From positions 227,346 through 291,345 of the forward strand of contig CAVOUI010000013.1 of assembly GCA_963699525.1 (NCBI GenBank): a DNA stretch of 64,000 nt, read 5' to 3'. The position numbers and the translations under genes were made by a program. Below the pieces are notes generated by a model that saw only the letters and a list, made by a program, of their open reading frames with translations, was not told the origin of the DNA and searched no databases. Below, one piece after another: positions 9,165-18,185 of the stretch. The stretch is from SG8-41 sp963699525. Its GTDB lineage: Bacteria > Pseudomonadota > Gammaproteobacteria > Burkholderiales > SG8-41. The first letter of the stretch is position 1. The number at the start of each line of letters is the position of its first letter.

Positions 9165-11532
9165 GGTGCGGCCTCCCAAACGGGAAGCGAGAACCGGAAG
9201 ATCGCTCCGTGCGGCTCGTTGGGATTCACCCACAGCCGCCCGCCGTGCGCCTCGACGATCGAGCGGCTGATGGAAAGACCGATGCCCAGCCCGTGCGACT
9301 TGGTCGTATAGAACGGCTCGAAGACCTGCGCGGCGCGCTCCGGGTCGAGGCCCGTGCCCGTATCGCGCACCTCGACGAGCACCGCGTCCGGGCCGTCGCG
9401 GCGGGAGACGATCGTGAGCTCGCGGGCGCGGTCGCGGATCGGACTCATGGCGTCGATCGCGTTGAGGATGAGATTGAGCAGCACCTGCTGCAGCTGCACC
9501 CGGTCGCCTTCCACCCGGGGCAGTCCCTCGGCGAGCTCGGTACGTAACACGATGCCGTTACGCCGGATTTCGTCCGCCGCGAACTCGATCACCTGCGCGA
9601 TCTTGAGTTTGACGTCGACGAGGTCCTTGCGCGGCGCCTGGCGCTTCACGAGCGCCCGGATCCTGCCGATGATTTCGCTCGCGCGCCGGCCGTCGGCGGC
9701 GATGCTCTCGAGCGCGCGCCGCGCCTTCGCGATCTCGGGCGGGTCGGCCGCAAGCCAGCGCGTGCACGCCGCCGCGTTAGCCACCATCGCGCCGAGCGGC
9801 TGGTTGACCTCGTGCGCGATCGAGGCGGTCAGTTCGCCCAGCGTCGTCAGCCGCGACACGTGGGCGAGCTCCGTCCGGGCGATCTGCAGGTCATTGTCTT
9901 TCGCGCGCACGATCTCCTCCCCGAGCTTGCGCTCGCTGATATCGCGCGCGAGCGCCAGGTAGAAGAGCTCGCCGCCCTGTTGGAACATGCTGGTGCGGAT
10001 CTCGACCGGGAAGACCGTGCCGTCCTTGCGTCGATGACGCGTCTCGAACGTGATCGTTTCGCCCGCTTGGGCCCGCTCTGCGAGTCGCGCGATGGACGCC
10101 TCGTCGAGGGCCGCATCGAAATCGCGCGGGTGCATGCCGATCAATTCCTCTCGGCTCCAACCCAGGCTCTCGCAGGCCTGCCGGTTCACGTCGACGATGG
10201 CGAGCTTCCCGTCCAGCAGATAAAACGCATCCCGCGCATGGTCGACGAACGTGCGAAAACGCGCTTCGCTCGCGCCCAGCGCGCCCTCGGTCCGCCGCAG
10301 CTCCGTGATGTCCTGCATGACGCCGAACTGGCGAATGGTACGGCCAGACTCGTCCCGCGTGACATCTCCCTGGCTGTGCACCACGCGCACCCTGCCGTCG
10401 GGCCGAACGACGCGGTATTCGACGTCGTAGCGCGGCCCCCCGCGCAAGGCGATCTCGCTCGCCTCGGCGGTCCTCTGTCGATCGTCGGGGTGGATCAGAC
10501 TCACCCAGCGCTCCCGCCATTGCGGCAGGTCGAGGGGCTCAACGCCGAATATGCGGCAGGCCTCGTCGGAGAGCGATACGCGGTCGGTCGAATAGTCGCG
10601 CTCCCACCAGCCGACGTGCGCGAGGCCCTGCGCTGCCTCGAGCCGGCGCTCGCTCTGCCGCAGTTCCTGAAGCACGGATAGCATCATCACCGCATCGCCG
10701 AACCGGCGGCCGATCTCCTGGAAGAGTCGCATTTCCTCGGGCGTCCAAACCCGCGGGTAGGTGCATTGGCGCAGCGTGAAGACGAACATCCAGTCGCGTT
10801 GCTCGAACTTCGGTTCGATCGGCATCGACAGCACGGACTGAACGCCGAAGGCCGCCAGGACCCGGGCGTGCGCCGGCGGCAGCGATCCGAGAACCCATTG
10901 CACCGGGCCGCCGGCCGCCTTCAGTTCGGCGCTCATCGCGCTCAGGTCCTCGTCGGCAGCGAGCTCGACCCCCGGATCGAGGTCCAGGGCGAATCCCGGA
11001 CGCTCGCGCTTGGCGAGCAGCGCAAACGATGTCGTGTCGGGTCTCCCCTGTGACGGCCGAGCACCGCGCGATCGCACTCGAAGATCGAAAGCACGGCGTC
11101 GAGCACGTCGTTCATCATCTGCTCCAGGTTGCCCGTGCCCTGAATCGCGCGGTTGACGCGGTCCATGGACTCGAGGAATCGCATGTGCGCTAGGTGTTCC
11201 GCTTCGGCGCGCCGGCGTGCTCCGCCGAACTGGGTGAGCAGCAGGCTCAGCGCGATGAAGATGGAGAAGCCCGTCGCATGCTCGGGCGATATGTCCCACG
11301 AATGCACCGGAGGGACGAACCAATACCAAACTCCTGTAATGCAGACCAGCGAGGCGAGCAATCCGGGTCCGCGTCCGCCGTACCAGGCGCTCAGGACCAC
11401 GGCGACAAGCGGAAGCTGGTAGATGCCTGCGCCTTCCGGGAACGGAAGAACGCTGTTCAGAGTGAGCGCGAGGCCCGGCAGCGCCACGGCAAGGCCATAG
11501 CGCTTGAGCGCATCCAGAAGCTTGCCGCCCAC
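9161..11532 (-). CDS. Membrane sensor histidine kinase, DUF4118-GAF-PAS-PAS, one frameshift
   Basis: A kinase of about 790 residues starting at a GTG with AAGGGG upstream. The N-terminus carries DUF4118-type membrane helices (YQLPLVAVVLSAWYGGRGPG), then a GAF domain, two PAS/PAC modules (FGVEPLDLPQWRERW and FYLLDGKLAIVDVNRQACE), the HisKA phospho-site (TASIAHEVNQPLGA) and HATPase_c boxes (LNLILNAIDAM, DTGTGLDP, GLGIGLSISRSIVEAHGG). One base is missing near 11060, between the coiled segment ending SIFECDRAVLG and the GAF part. The order resembles FixL/TodS-like oxygen or hydrocarbon sensors, but no heme-binding His is assigned. The gene is coupled to the FixJ-type regulator. Confidence 0.87.
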
Positions 11533-11726
11533 CCGATCCCCTTTTCGATGCGACGCAGTCGGGAAAGCATACCGCGGCCCGGAACCGCCCGCCAAACCGT
11601 CCCGAATCGCGCCCCGTCGCTGACGTGCCAACAAAACGGCGACCGAATTCCCACCGTTCGCCGACCCTTTCCCGAAGACAGCCTACTACACTGCAGCGAC
11701 TGAGAGTGTTCGAAAAGGAAAGGATC

Positions 11727-12511
11727 ATGCTGTCCGGCAAAGCAGCGCTGGTGACGGGCTCGACGAGCGGCATTGGACTCGGCATCGCGCGCGCGCTCGC
11801 GGCCGCCGGTGCCGACGTCATGCTGAACGGATTCGGCGACGTCGCGCTGATCGACGAGCTCCTCGCCGAGTTCACGTCCCAATACAGGGTGAAGGCCGCC
11901 TACAGCGCCGCCGACATGTCGAAGCCCGCGGAAGTCGCGGCGATGGTCGCGCAGGCGGCGCGCGAGCTCGGCGGCGTCGACATCCTCGTGAACAACGCCG
12001 GCATCCAGCACGTCGCGCCGGTCGACGAGTTTCCCGCTCGAGCGGTGGGACGCGGTCATCGCGATCAACCTCTCGGCCGCGTTCCACGCCATCCGTGCCG
12101 CGCTGCCGCACATGAAGGCGCGCAATTGGGGACGCATCATCAACATCGCCTCGACCCACGGCCTGGTGGCGTCGGCGCAGAAGGCGGCCTACGTCGCGGC
12201 GAAGCACGGCATCCTCGGCCTGACGAAGGTCGTCGCGCTCGAGACCGCGACCACCGGGCATCACCTGCAACGCGATCTGTCCCGGCTGGGTGCTGACGCC
12301 GCTCGTGCAGAAGCAGATCGACGATCGCGCCGCGGGAGAAGCTCGCTCCCGATGCCGGCAAGGATGAAGCTGCTCGGCGAAAAGCAGCCCTCGCTCGAGT
12401 TCGCGACGCCGGAGCAGATCGGCGCGGCGGCGCTCTTCCTGTGCTCGCACGGCCGCGGCGCAGATCCGCGGCATCGCGCTGCCGGTCGACGGCGGCTGGA
12501 CCGCCCAATGA
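11727..12511 (+). CDS. bdhA: 3-hydroxybutyrate dehydrogenase (SDR), several frameshifts
   Basis: An NAD-dependent short-chain dehydrogenase that interconverts 3-hydroxybutyrate and acetoacetate. The visible Rossmann motif is VTGSTSGIGLGIARA, with NNAGIQHVAPVDEF, the catalytic Tyr/Lys region KAAYVAAKHGI and the family-specific KQPSLEFATPEQIG tail ending VDGGWTAQ. The conserved protein is split by about five +1 events (near 12030, 12255, 12330, 12350 and 12455), each rejoining conserved sequence. The stop overlaps the next ATG. The gene starts after AAGGAAAGGA. With the CoA-transferase, permease and thiolase genes it forms a complete 3-hydroxybutyrate catabolic set. Confidence 0.88.
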
Positions 12512-13159
12512 AGACCATCTTCGCTGAAGGACGCCGTCGCGCTGATCCCCGACGGCGCGAGCGTGATGATCGGCGGCTTCATGGGCGTCGGCACGCCCGA
12601 GCGCCTGGTGGACGAGCTGGTGCGCCAGGGCAAGCGCAACCTCACCGTCATCGCCAACGACACCGCGATGCCCGGCATCGGCATCGGCAAGCTGATCACC
12701 GCGGGCGCTGGTGCGCAAGACGATCGCCAGCCATATCGGCCTCAACCCCGAAACGCAGAAGCAGATGATCGCCGGCGAGCTCGAGGTCGACCTCGTGCCG
12801 CAGGGCACGCTGATCGAGCGCATCCGCGCCGGCGGCTTCGGCCTCGGCGGCGTGCTGACGCCGACCGGCGTCGGCACCGTCGTCGAGAAGGGCAAGCAGC
12901 GCGATCGAGGTCGACGGCAAGCCCTACCTGCTCGAGACCGCGCTGCGCGCCGATTTCGCGCTGGTGCAGGCGTTTCTCGCCGACTACCTCGGCAATCTCT
13001 ACTACGCGCTGACCGCGCGCAACTTCAATCCGGTGATCGCCATGGCGGCCGACACGGTGATCGTCGACGCCGAGAACATCGTGCCCGTCGGCGTGATCGC
13101 CCCCGACCACGTCGTGACGCCCGCGCCGGTCGTCGACTACATCGTCTCGCAACGCGTGA
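12508..13159 (+). CDS. 3-oxoacid CoA-transferase subunit A, frameshifted
   Basis: The alpha subunit of an AtoD/ScoA-type CoA-transferase, which activates acetoacetate with succinyl-CoA or acetyl-CoA. Conserved blocks are DGASVMIGGFMGVGTPERLV, NDTAMPGIGIGKLITAG, QMIAGELEVDLVPQGTL and RAGGFGLGGVLTPTGVGT. The frame changes by +1 near 12525, 12706, 12900 and 13151. With the last corrected, the protein stops at 13157-13159, four bases before the next ATG. Its position between bdhA and subunit B fits a ketone-body operon. The exact acyl donor cannot be told from sequence. Confidence 0.85.
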
Positions 13160-13163
13160 ACCC

Positions 13164-13819
13164 ATGGACGCCCAGACGATCATCGCCAAGCGCATCGCGC
13201 AGGAGCTGCGCGACGGGCATGCTCGTCAATCTCGGCATCGGCATTCCGACGCTGGTCGCGAACTACGTGCCGGCCGGCATGCACGTGTACTTCCAGTCGG
13301 AGAACGGCCTGATCGGCACCGGCGCCCCGCCCGCGGAAGGCATGGCACCATCCGCTGCTCACCGACGCCGGCGGCAAGCCCGTCAGCGCGCTGCCGGGCG
13401 CCAGCACCTTCGACAGCGCGATGTCGTTCGGCCTGATCCGCGGCGGCCACCTCGACATGACGGTGCTCGGCGGGCTGCAGGTCGATGCGCGCGGGCCACC
13501 TCGCCAACTGGATGATCCCGGGCAAGATGGTGCCGGGCATGGGCGGCGCGATGGACCTCGTGACCGGCGCGAAGCGCGTGATCGTCGCCATGCAGCACAC
13601 GGCGAAGGGCCAGCCGAAGATCGTCAAGCAGTGCACGCTGCCGCTCACTTCGGTGCGGCCGGTGGATCTCGTCGTGACCGAGCTGGCGGTGATCGGCTTC
13701 CCCGGCGGGCGCGCCACGCTGCTCGAGACCGCGCCGGGCGTGACGGTCGGCGCAGGTGCGCGAAGCGACGCGAGGCCGAGCTCGCGGTGTCCGAGCGCGT
13801 TTCGACGATGGCGCTCTAG
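13164..13819 (+). CDS. 3-oxoacid CoA-transferase subunit B, frameshifted
   Basis: The beta subunit (AtoA/ScoB type), starting MDAQTIIAKRIAQELRDG. It keeps the catalytic-glutamate motif SENGLIGTG followed by LLTDAGGKPVSALPGAST, and GKMVPGMGGAMDLVTGAKRV and HTAKGQPKIV downstream. Frame changes of +1 occur near 13216, 13350, 13492, 13757 and 13774. It ends VSERVSTMAL at a TAG. Together with subunit A it would form the active heterotetramer. Confidence 0.85.
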
Positions 13820-13830
13820 GACGGTTCGCC

Positions 13831-14001
13831 ATGCACGCAACCAGCAAGCCAGCCGAGCTCGTCGCCGCGCCCCGAGAGAGCGCCCCGGACCCGTATTGCG
13901 GCACGCCGCTCGGAGTGGAGGCCGCCTGGTGGCCGAACGGGATCGACGTCCCGGGCGTAGTCGCGGCCACGGAAACCACAATCCGGCCGATGGAGCTCTG
14001 A
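13831..14001 (+). CDS. Small hypothetical ORF between CoA-transferase and CBS genes
   Basis: A 56-codon frame starting MHATSKPAELVAAPRESAPD and ending TTIRPMEL. Its TGA overlaps the ATG of the CBS-domain gene (TGATG), which argues for coupled translation. Composition is coding-like (Trp pair in EAAWWPNGIDVPG), but no family is recognised. The region is dense in frameshifts, so its true ends are unsure. Confidence 0.35.
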   Translation: MHATSKPAELVAAPRESAPDPYCGTPLGVEAAWWPNGIDVPGVVAATETTIRPMEL

Positions 14002-14487
14002 TGCTCACCCGGCTGCGCTCGCTAGAGCAGCTCATGCCGTTCGCCACGGCGGGCGAGCTGCTCGCGCAGAAGCGACAGGTCGGTCGTCAGCGTCCGCCCG
14101 ACACGACGGCGCGTCGCCGCGCTGCGCGAGATGGAGGAAAAGGACATCGCGTTCCTGCCGGTGCTCGAAGGCGAGAAGCTGGTCGGCGTGGTGTCGGAGC
14201 GCGACATCGCCCGCGGCGTGATCCTGCAGCAGCCGCACGCTGGTGCGCGACATCATGACCACGCGACGTCCACACCGTGGCGCCGGAAACCAAGGTGCCG
14301 GATTGCCTGATGACTCATGCACCGCGCGCGCATCCGCCATCTTCCGGTAATGGCCGCGGAGCGCGTGGCCGGCGTGTTCTCGGTACGCGACCTCACGGGC
14401 TCGCTCATCGAGCGGCACGAGCGCCTGCTGCGCAGGCTGCACGACGAGCGCGTGACGCTGCTCTTTCCCTACTCGAGCAGCTATTGA
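14001..14487 (+). CDS. CBS-domain protein, four frameshifts
   Basis: A protein of about 160 residues with two CBS motifs, which usually bind adenosine nucleotides and act as energy sensors. The first half reads VALREMEEKDIAFLPVLEGE after correction and continues KLVGVVSERDIARGVI; the second contains IRHLPVMAAERVAGVFSVRD. Single extra bases near 14078, 14240, 14262 and 14311 break the frame. The gene sits between the CoA-transferase and permease genes and ends 10 bases before the latter, so a regulatory role for this operon is plausible but not shown. Confidence 0.8.
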
Positions 14488-14497
14488 GGATGCGCAC

Positions 14498-15889
14498 ATG
14501 AGCTTCGTCATCGTGCTGCTCGCGCTCGCGCTCCTGATGTTCGTCGCCTACCGCGGCTTCAGCGTCATCCTGTTCGCGCCGATCTGCGCGCTGCTCGCGG
14601 TGCTGCTCACCGACCCGGCGCTCGTGGCGCCGGTGTTCAGCGGCGTGTTCATGGACAAGATGGTGGTCTTCATCAAGACCTACCTGCCGGTGTTCCTGCT
14701 CGGCGCGGTGTTCGGCAAGGTGATCGAGCTGTCGGGCTTCGCGCGCTCGATCGTCACCGCGGTGATCGGCCTGGTCGGGCGCAGCCGCGCCATGCTGTCG
14801 ATCGTGCTGGTGTGCGCACTCCTTACCTACGGCGGCGTGTCGCTCTTCGTCGTCGTGTTCGCGGTCTACCCCTTCGCCGCCGAGATGTTCCGGCAGGGCG
14901 GCATTCCCAAGCGGCTGATTCCCGCGACCATCGCGCTCGGCGCGTTCACCTTCACGATGGACTCGCTGCCCGGCACGCCGCAGATCCAGAACATCATCCC
15001 CACCACCTTTTTCAAAACCAACACCTGGGCGGCGCCGTGGCTGGGCGTGATCGGCGCGCTGTTCATCCTGGTCACCGGGCTTGCGTACCTCGAGTGGCGG
15101 CGGCGCCAGGCGGCTCGCGCCGGCGAAGGCTACGGCACGAAGCTGGTCAACGAGCCCGAGCCATTCCCCGCGGAGAAGCTGCCGAACCCCTGGCTCGCAC
15201 TCTCCCCTCTCGTCATCGTCGGCGTGATGAACAAGCTGTTCACGGCGCTCATCCCCCACTTTTACGGCGGCACCTATTCCGCAAAGCTGCCCGGCCTCGC
15301 GAAGCCGGTGGTTACCCAGGTTTCCTCGGTGGCGGCGATCTGGGCGGTGGAAGGCGCGCTCTTGCTCGGCATTCTCACCGTCGTGGCGCTCGCGTTCCGG
15401 CCGCTCAAGGAGCGCTTCGCCGAGGGAAGCAAGGCCGCGGTCGCCGGCGCACTGCTCGCCGCCACCAATACCGCGTCGGAGTACGGCTTCGGCGCGGTGA
15501 TCGCGGCGCTGCCCGGCTTCCTCGTCGTCGCCGAAGGGCTGAAGGCCATTCCCGGAGTGCTGGTCAACGAGGCGGTCACCGTGACCGCGCTCGCCGGCAT
15601 CACCGGATCGGCGTCCGGCGGAATGAGCATCGCGCTCGCCACGATGGCCGAGAGCTTCATCTCGGCGGCGAACTCGGCGGGCATCCCGCTGGAAGTACTG
15701 CACCGGATCGCCGCCATGGCGAGCGGCGGCATGGACACGCTGCCGCACAACGGCGCGGTGATCACGCTCCTCGCCGTCACGGGGCTCACGCACCGGGAGT
15801 CCTACCGCGACATCTTCGCGATCACGCTGCTCAAGACCGCCGCCGTGGCCGTGGCGATCGGCGCGTTCTACCTCACCGGAGTCTACTAA
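14498..15889 (+). CDS. GntP-family permease, probable 3-hydroxybutyrate/organic acid transporter
   Basis: A 463-residue integral membrane protein with about 12 hydrophobic segments, starting MSFVIVLLALALLMFVAYRG, with GAGGA upstream. It has the GntP/ArsB-like fold signature GVSLFVVVFAVYPFAAEMFR and, near the C-terminus, GSASGGMSIALATMAE and MASGGMDTLPHNGAVIT. GntP permeases import gluconate or related hydroxy acids. Because the gene is flanked by bdhA and CoA-transferase genes, D-3-hydroxybutyrate is the likely substrate, as in similar clusters. This substrate call is inference from context. Confidence 0.88.
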   Translation: MSFVIVLLALALLMFVAYRGFSVILFAPICALLAVLLTDPALVAPVFSGVFMDKMVVFIKTYLPVFLLGAVFGKVIELSGFARSIVTAVIGLVGRSRAMLSIVLVCALLTYGGVSLFVVVFAVYPFAAEMFRQGGIPKRLIPATIALGAFTFTMDSLPGTPQIQNIIPTTFFKTNTWAAPWLGVIGALFILVTGLAYLEWRRRQAARAGEGYGTKLVNEPEPFPAEKLPNPWLALSPLVIVGVMNKLFTALIPHFYGGTYSAKLPGLAKPVVTQVSSVAAIWAVEGALLLGILTVVALAFRPLKERFAEGSKAAVAGALLAATNTASEYGFGAVIAALPGFLVVAEGLKAIPGVLVNEAVTVTALAGITGSASGGMSIALATMAESFISAANSAGIPLEVLHRIAAMASGGMDTLPHNGAVITLLAVTGLTHRESYRDIFAITLLKTAAVAVAIGAFYLTGVY

Positions 15890-15911
15890 CCATCACCCAC
15901 CGAGGCGTTAC

Positions 15912-16940
15912 ATGACCAAGACCATGAAAGCGGCAGTCGTCCGGAAATTCAAGCAACCCCTCGTCATCGAGGAGGTTCCGGTGCCGAACCCGCAGGCCGG
16001 CCAGATCCTCGTCAGGATCGCGGCGAGCGGGGTCTGCCACACCGACCTGCACGCAGCCGACGGCGACTGGCCGGTGAAGCCCAAACCTCCCTTCATCCCG
16101 GGCCATGAGGGGGTAGGGCATGTCGCTGCCGTGGGCGCCGGCGTCTCCCACGTCAAGGAAGGCGACCGGGTCGGCGTGCCATGGCTCTATACCGCCTGCG
16201 GTCACTGCAGGCACTGCCTGGGCGGCTGGGAGACGCTGTGCGAGAGCCAGCAGAACACCGGCTACTCGGTGAACGGCGGTTTCGCCGAATACGTTGTTGC
16301 GGATCCGAACTATGTCGGGTGGCTGCCACAGAACGTCTCGTTCGTCGACATTGCGCCGATTTTGTGCGCCGGGGTCACCGTCTACAAAGGCCTCAAGGCC
16401 ACGGATACCCGGCCCGGCGATTGGGTGGTCGTGTCCGGCATCGGCGGCCTCGGCCATATGGCGGTCCAGTACGCGAAAGCGATGGGTCTCAACGTCGTCG
16501 CGGTGGACATCAGCGAGGCGAAGCTGAACCTCGCGAGGAAACTCGGTGCGTCCCTTGCCGTAAACGCCCGCGAGGCGGACCCCGCCGCCTTCGTCAAGAA
16601 GGAGATCGGCGGCGCGCAGGGCGTGCTCGTGACCGCGGTGTCGCCAAGGGCCTTCGAGCAGGCGCTCGGCATGGTCGGCCGGGGCGGGACCGTCTCGCTG
16701 GTCGGCCTGCCGCCCGGCTCCTTCCCGCTCCCCATCTTCGACACCGTGCTGAACGGCATCACCGTTCGGGGCTCCATCGTCGGCACACGCCTCGACCTCC
16801 AGGAAGCGCTCGACTTCGCGGGCGCTGGCAAAGTGAAGGCAACCGTTGCCAGCGAACCGCTCGAGAACATCAACCAGATCTTCGCCCGCATGCACGCGGG
16901 CGACATCGAGGGCCGCATCGTCATTGATTTTCAGAAATAA
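15912..16940 (+). CDS. adhP: Zinc-dependent alcohol dehydrogenase
   Basis: A 342-residue medium-chain dehydrogenase. The catalytic zinc ligands are visible as GVCHTD (Cys), PGHEG (His) and LCAGVTVYKGLK (Cys). The structural zinc loop has four cysteines, in TACGHCRHCLGGWETLC. The NAD-binding fold starts SGIGGLGHMAVQYAK. This is the AdhP/propanol-preferring class, which oxidises primary alcohols to aldehydes. It begins 22 bases after the permease gene, with a GAGG site, and ends 10 bases before the thiolase gene, so all three are probably co-transcribed. Confidence 0.92.
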   Translation: MTKTMKAAVVRKFKQPLVIEEVPVPNPQAGQILVRIAASGVCHTDLHAADGDWPVKPKPPFIPGHEGVGHVAAVGAGVSHVKEGDRVGVPWLYTACGHCRHCLGGWETLCESQQNTGYSVNGGFAEYVVADPNYVGWLPQNVSFVDIAPILCAGVTVYKGLKATDTRPGDWVVVSGIGGLGHMAVQYAKAMGLNVVAVDISEAKLNLARKLGASLAVNAREADPAAFVKKEIGGAQGVLVTAVSPRAFEQALGMVGRGGTVSLVGLPPGSFPLPIFDTVLNGITVRGSIVGTRLDLQEALDFAGAGKVKATVASEPLENINQIFARMHAGDIEGRIVIDFQK

Positions 16941-16950
16941 AGGACATGTC

Positions 16951-18135
16951 ATGAATACCGATCCCATCGTCATCGTTGGCCTCGCCCGCACGCCCGTGGG
17001 CGCATTCCAGGGCGAGCTCAAGGGATTCGCCGCCCCGGACCTCGGCGCTGCCGCAATCCGCGCCGCGGTCGAGCGCGCGAAGCTCCGCCCCGAGGAAGTG
17101 CAGGAAGTCATCATGGGCTGCGTGCTTCCCGCAGGGCAGGGCCAGGCGCCGGCGCGCCAGGCTTCCCTCGCAGCCGGATTACCGATCGCCACCGGCTGCA
17201 CCACGATCAACAAGATGTGCGGCTCGGGCATGAAAGCGGCGATGTTTGCTCATGATTTGCTGACAAGTGGTTCTGTGGATGTCGTAGTTGCAGGTGGCAT
17301 GGAATCGATGACGAACGCTCCATACCTGCTCCCAAAGGCCCGCGCCGGGCTGCGCATGGGCCACGGCCAGGTGCTCGATCACATGTTTTACGACGGACTC
17401 GAAGACGCCTACGACAAAGGGCGTCTCATGGGTACGTTCGCCGAGGACACTGCGGCCAAATATGCTTTCAAAAGAGAAGAACAGGACGCTTTCGCCATTG
17501 CATCCCTCACACGGGCGCAAAAAGCGAACAAGCAAGGCTTGTTCGCATGGGAGATCACACCGATGGCGATCAAGGTCGGCAAGGACGAGAAGTTCGTGGA
17601 GCTTGACGAGCCGCCGTTCAAGGCGAACCTCGAGAAGATTCCCACGCTCAAGCCTGCGTTCCGCAAGGACGGCACGGTGACTGCCGCCAACTCGAGCTCC
17701 ATTTCCGATGGCGCGGCGGCGCTCGTCATGATGCGGCGCTCGGCGGCCGAGAAGCGCGGGCTTGCGCCGCTCGCGACCGTGGTCGGCCATGCCACGCACT
17801 CCCAGGAGCCCGCCTGGTTCACCACCGCGCCCGTAGAGGCGATCAGAAAACTGCTTCAAAAAGCAAATTGGAGCGCGAAGCAGGTGGATCTCTATGAGAT
17901 CAACGAGGCCTTCGCCGTGGTTACCATGGCGGCCATGAAGGAGCACGGGCTGCCGCACGACAAGGTGAACGTGCACGGCGGCGCCTGCGCGCTCGGACAC
18001 CCAATCGGCGCCTCCGGCGCGCGTATCGTCGTGACCCTCATCGGCGCCATGCGCACGTACGGGCTCAAGCGCGGCGTAGCGAGCTTGTGCATCGGCGGCG
18101 GCGAGGCAACCGCGATGGCCCTGGAATGCCCATGA
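16951..18135 (+). CDS. Acetyl-CoA acetyltransferase (thiolase)
   Basis: A 394-residue biosynthetic-type thiolase. The nucleophilic Cys90 is in NKMCGSGMKA, the catalytic His in GGACALGHPIGASG, NEAF is present, and Cys380 is in LCIGGGEA. It cleaves or makes acetoacetyl-CoA, completing the pathway from 3-hydroxybutyrate through acetoacetyl-CoA to acetyl-CoA. The start follows AAAGGACA. Two internal stretches (about 17235-17340 and 17455-17550) have visibly lower GC and more A/T-ending codons than their neighbours, as if mosaic. The stop overlaps the ATG of an enoyl-CoA hydratase stub. Confidence 0.93.
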   Translation: MNTDPIVIVGLARTPVGAFQGELKGFAAPDLGAAAIRAAVERAKLRPEEVQEVIMGCVLPAGQGQAPARQASLAAGLPIATGCTTINKMCGSGMKAAMFAHDLLTSGSVDVVVAGGMESMTNAPYLLPKARAGLRMGHGQVLDHMFYDGLEDAYDKGRLMGTFAEDTAAKYAFKREEQDAFAIASLTRAQKANKQGLFAWEITPMAIKVGKDEKFVELDEPPFKANLEKIPTLKPAFRKDGTVTAANSSSISDGAAALVMMRRSAAEKRGLAPLATVVGHATHSQEPAWFTTAPVEAIRKLLQKANWSAKQVDLYEINEAFAVVTMAAMKEHGLPHDKVNVHGGACALGHPIGASGARIVVTLIGAMRTYGLKRGVASLCIGGGEATAMALECP

Positions 18136-18185
18136 GCTATGAATTCATCACGGTAGAGCGGAAGGGCCGGGTGGGACGGTCATGA
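18132..18185 (+). pseudogene. Enoyl-CoA hydratase, N-terminal stub
   Basis: The frame reads MSYEFITVERKGRVG, then Arg-Ser and a stop. It matches the very conserved start of bacterial enoyl-CoA hydratases (MSYE-I-VE-KGRVG followed by LITLNRP). After VG the sequence abruptly becomes the start region of the MscS-family gene, whose ATG overlaps the stub's stop. The thiolase stop overlaps the stub's ATG. The rest of the hydratase gene (about 240 codons) is absent, so a deletion or assembly join must lie near 18172. Confidence 0.7.

Noticed and set aside
12000..14330. Programmed ribosomal frameshifting in the ketone-body cluster
   Set aside because: There are too many sites, no common slippery sequence, no downstream structures, and unrelated proteins are affected. 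Sequencing error is simpler.
14405..15793. Antisense frame of over 450 codons opposite the GntP permease
   Set aside because: Low-complexity Asp/Arg/His-rich product and complete overlap with a well-conserved transporter; a compositional shadow.
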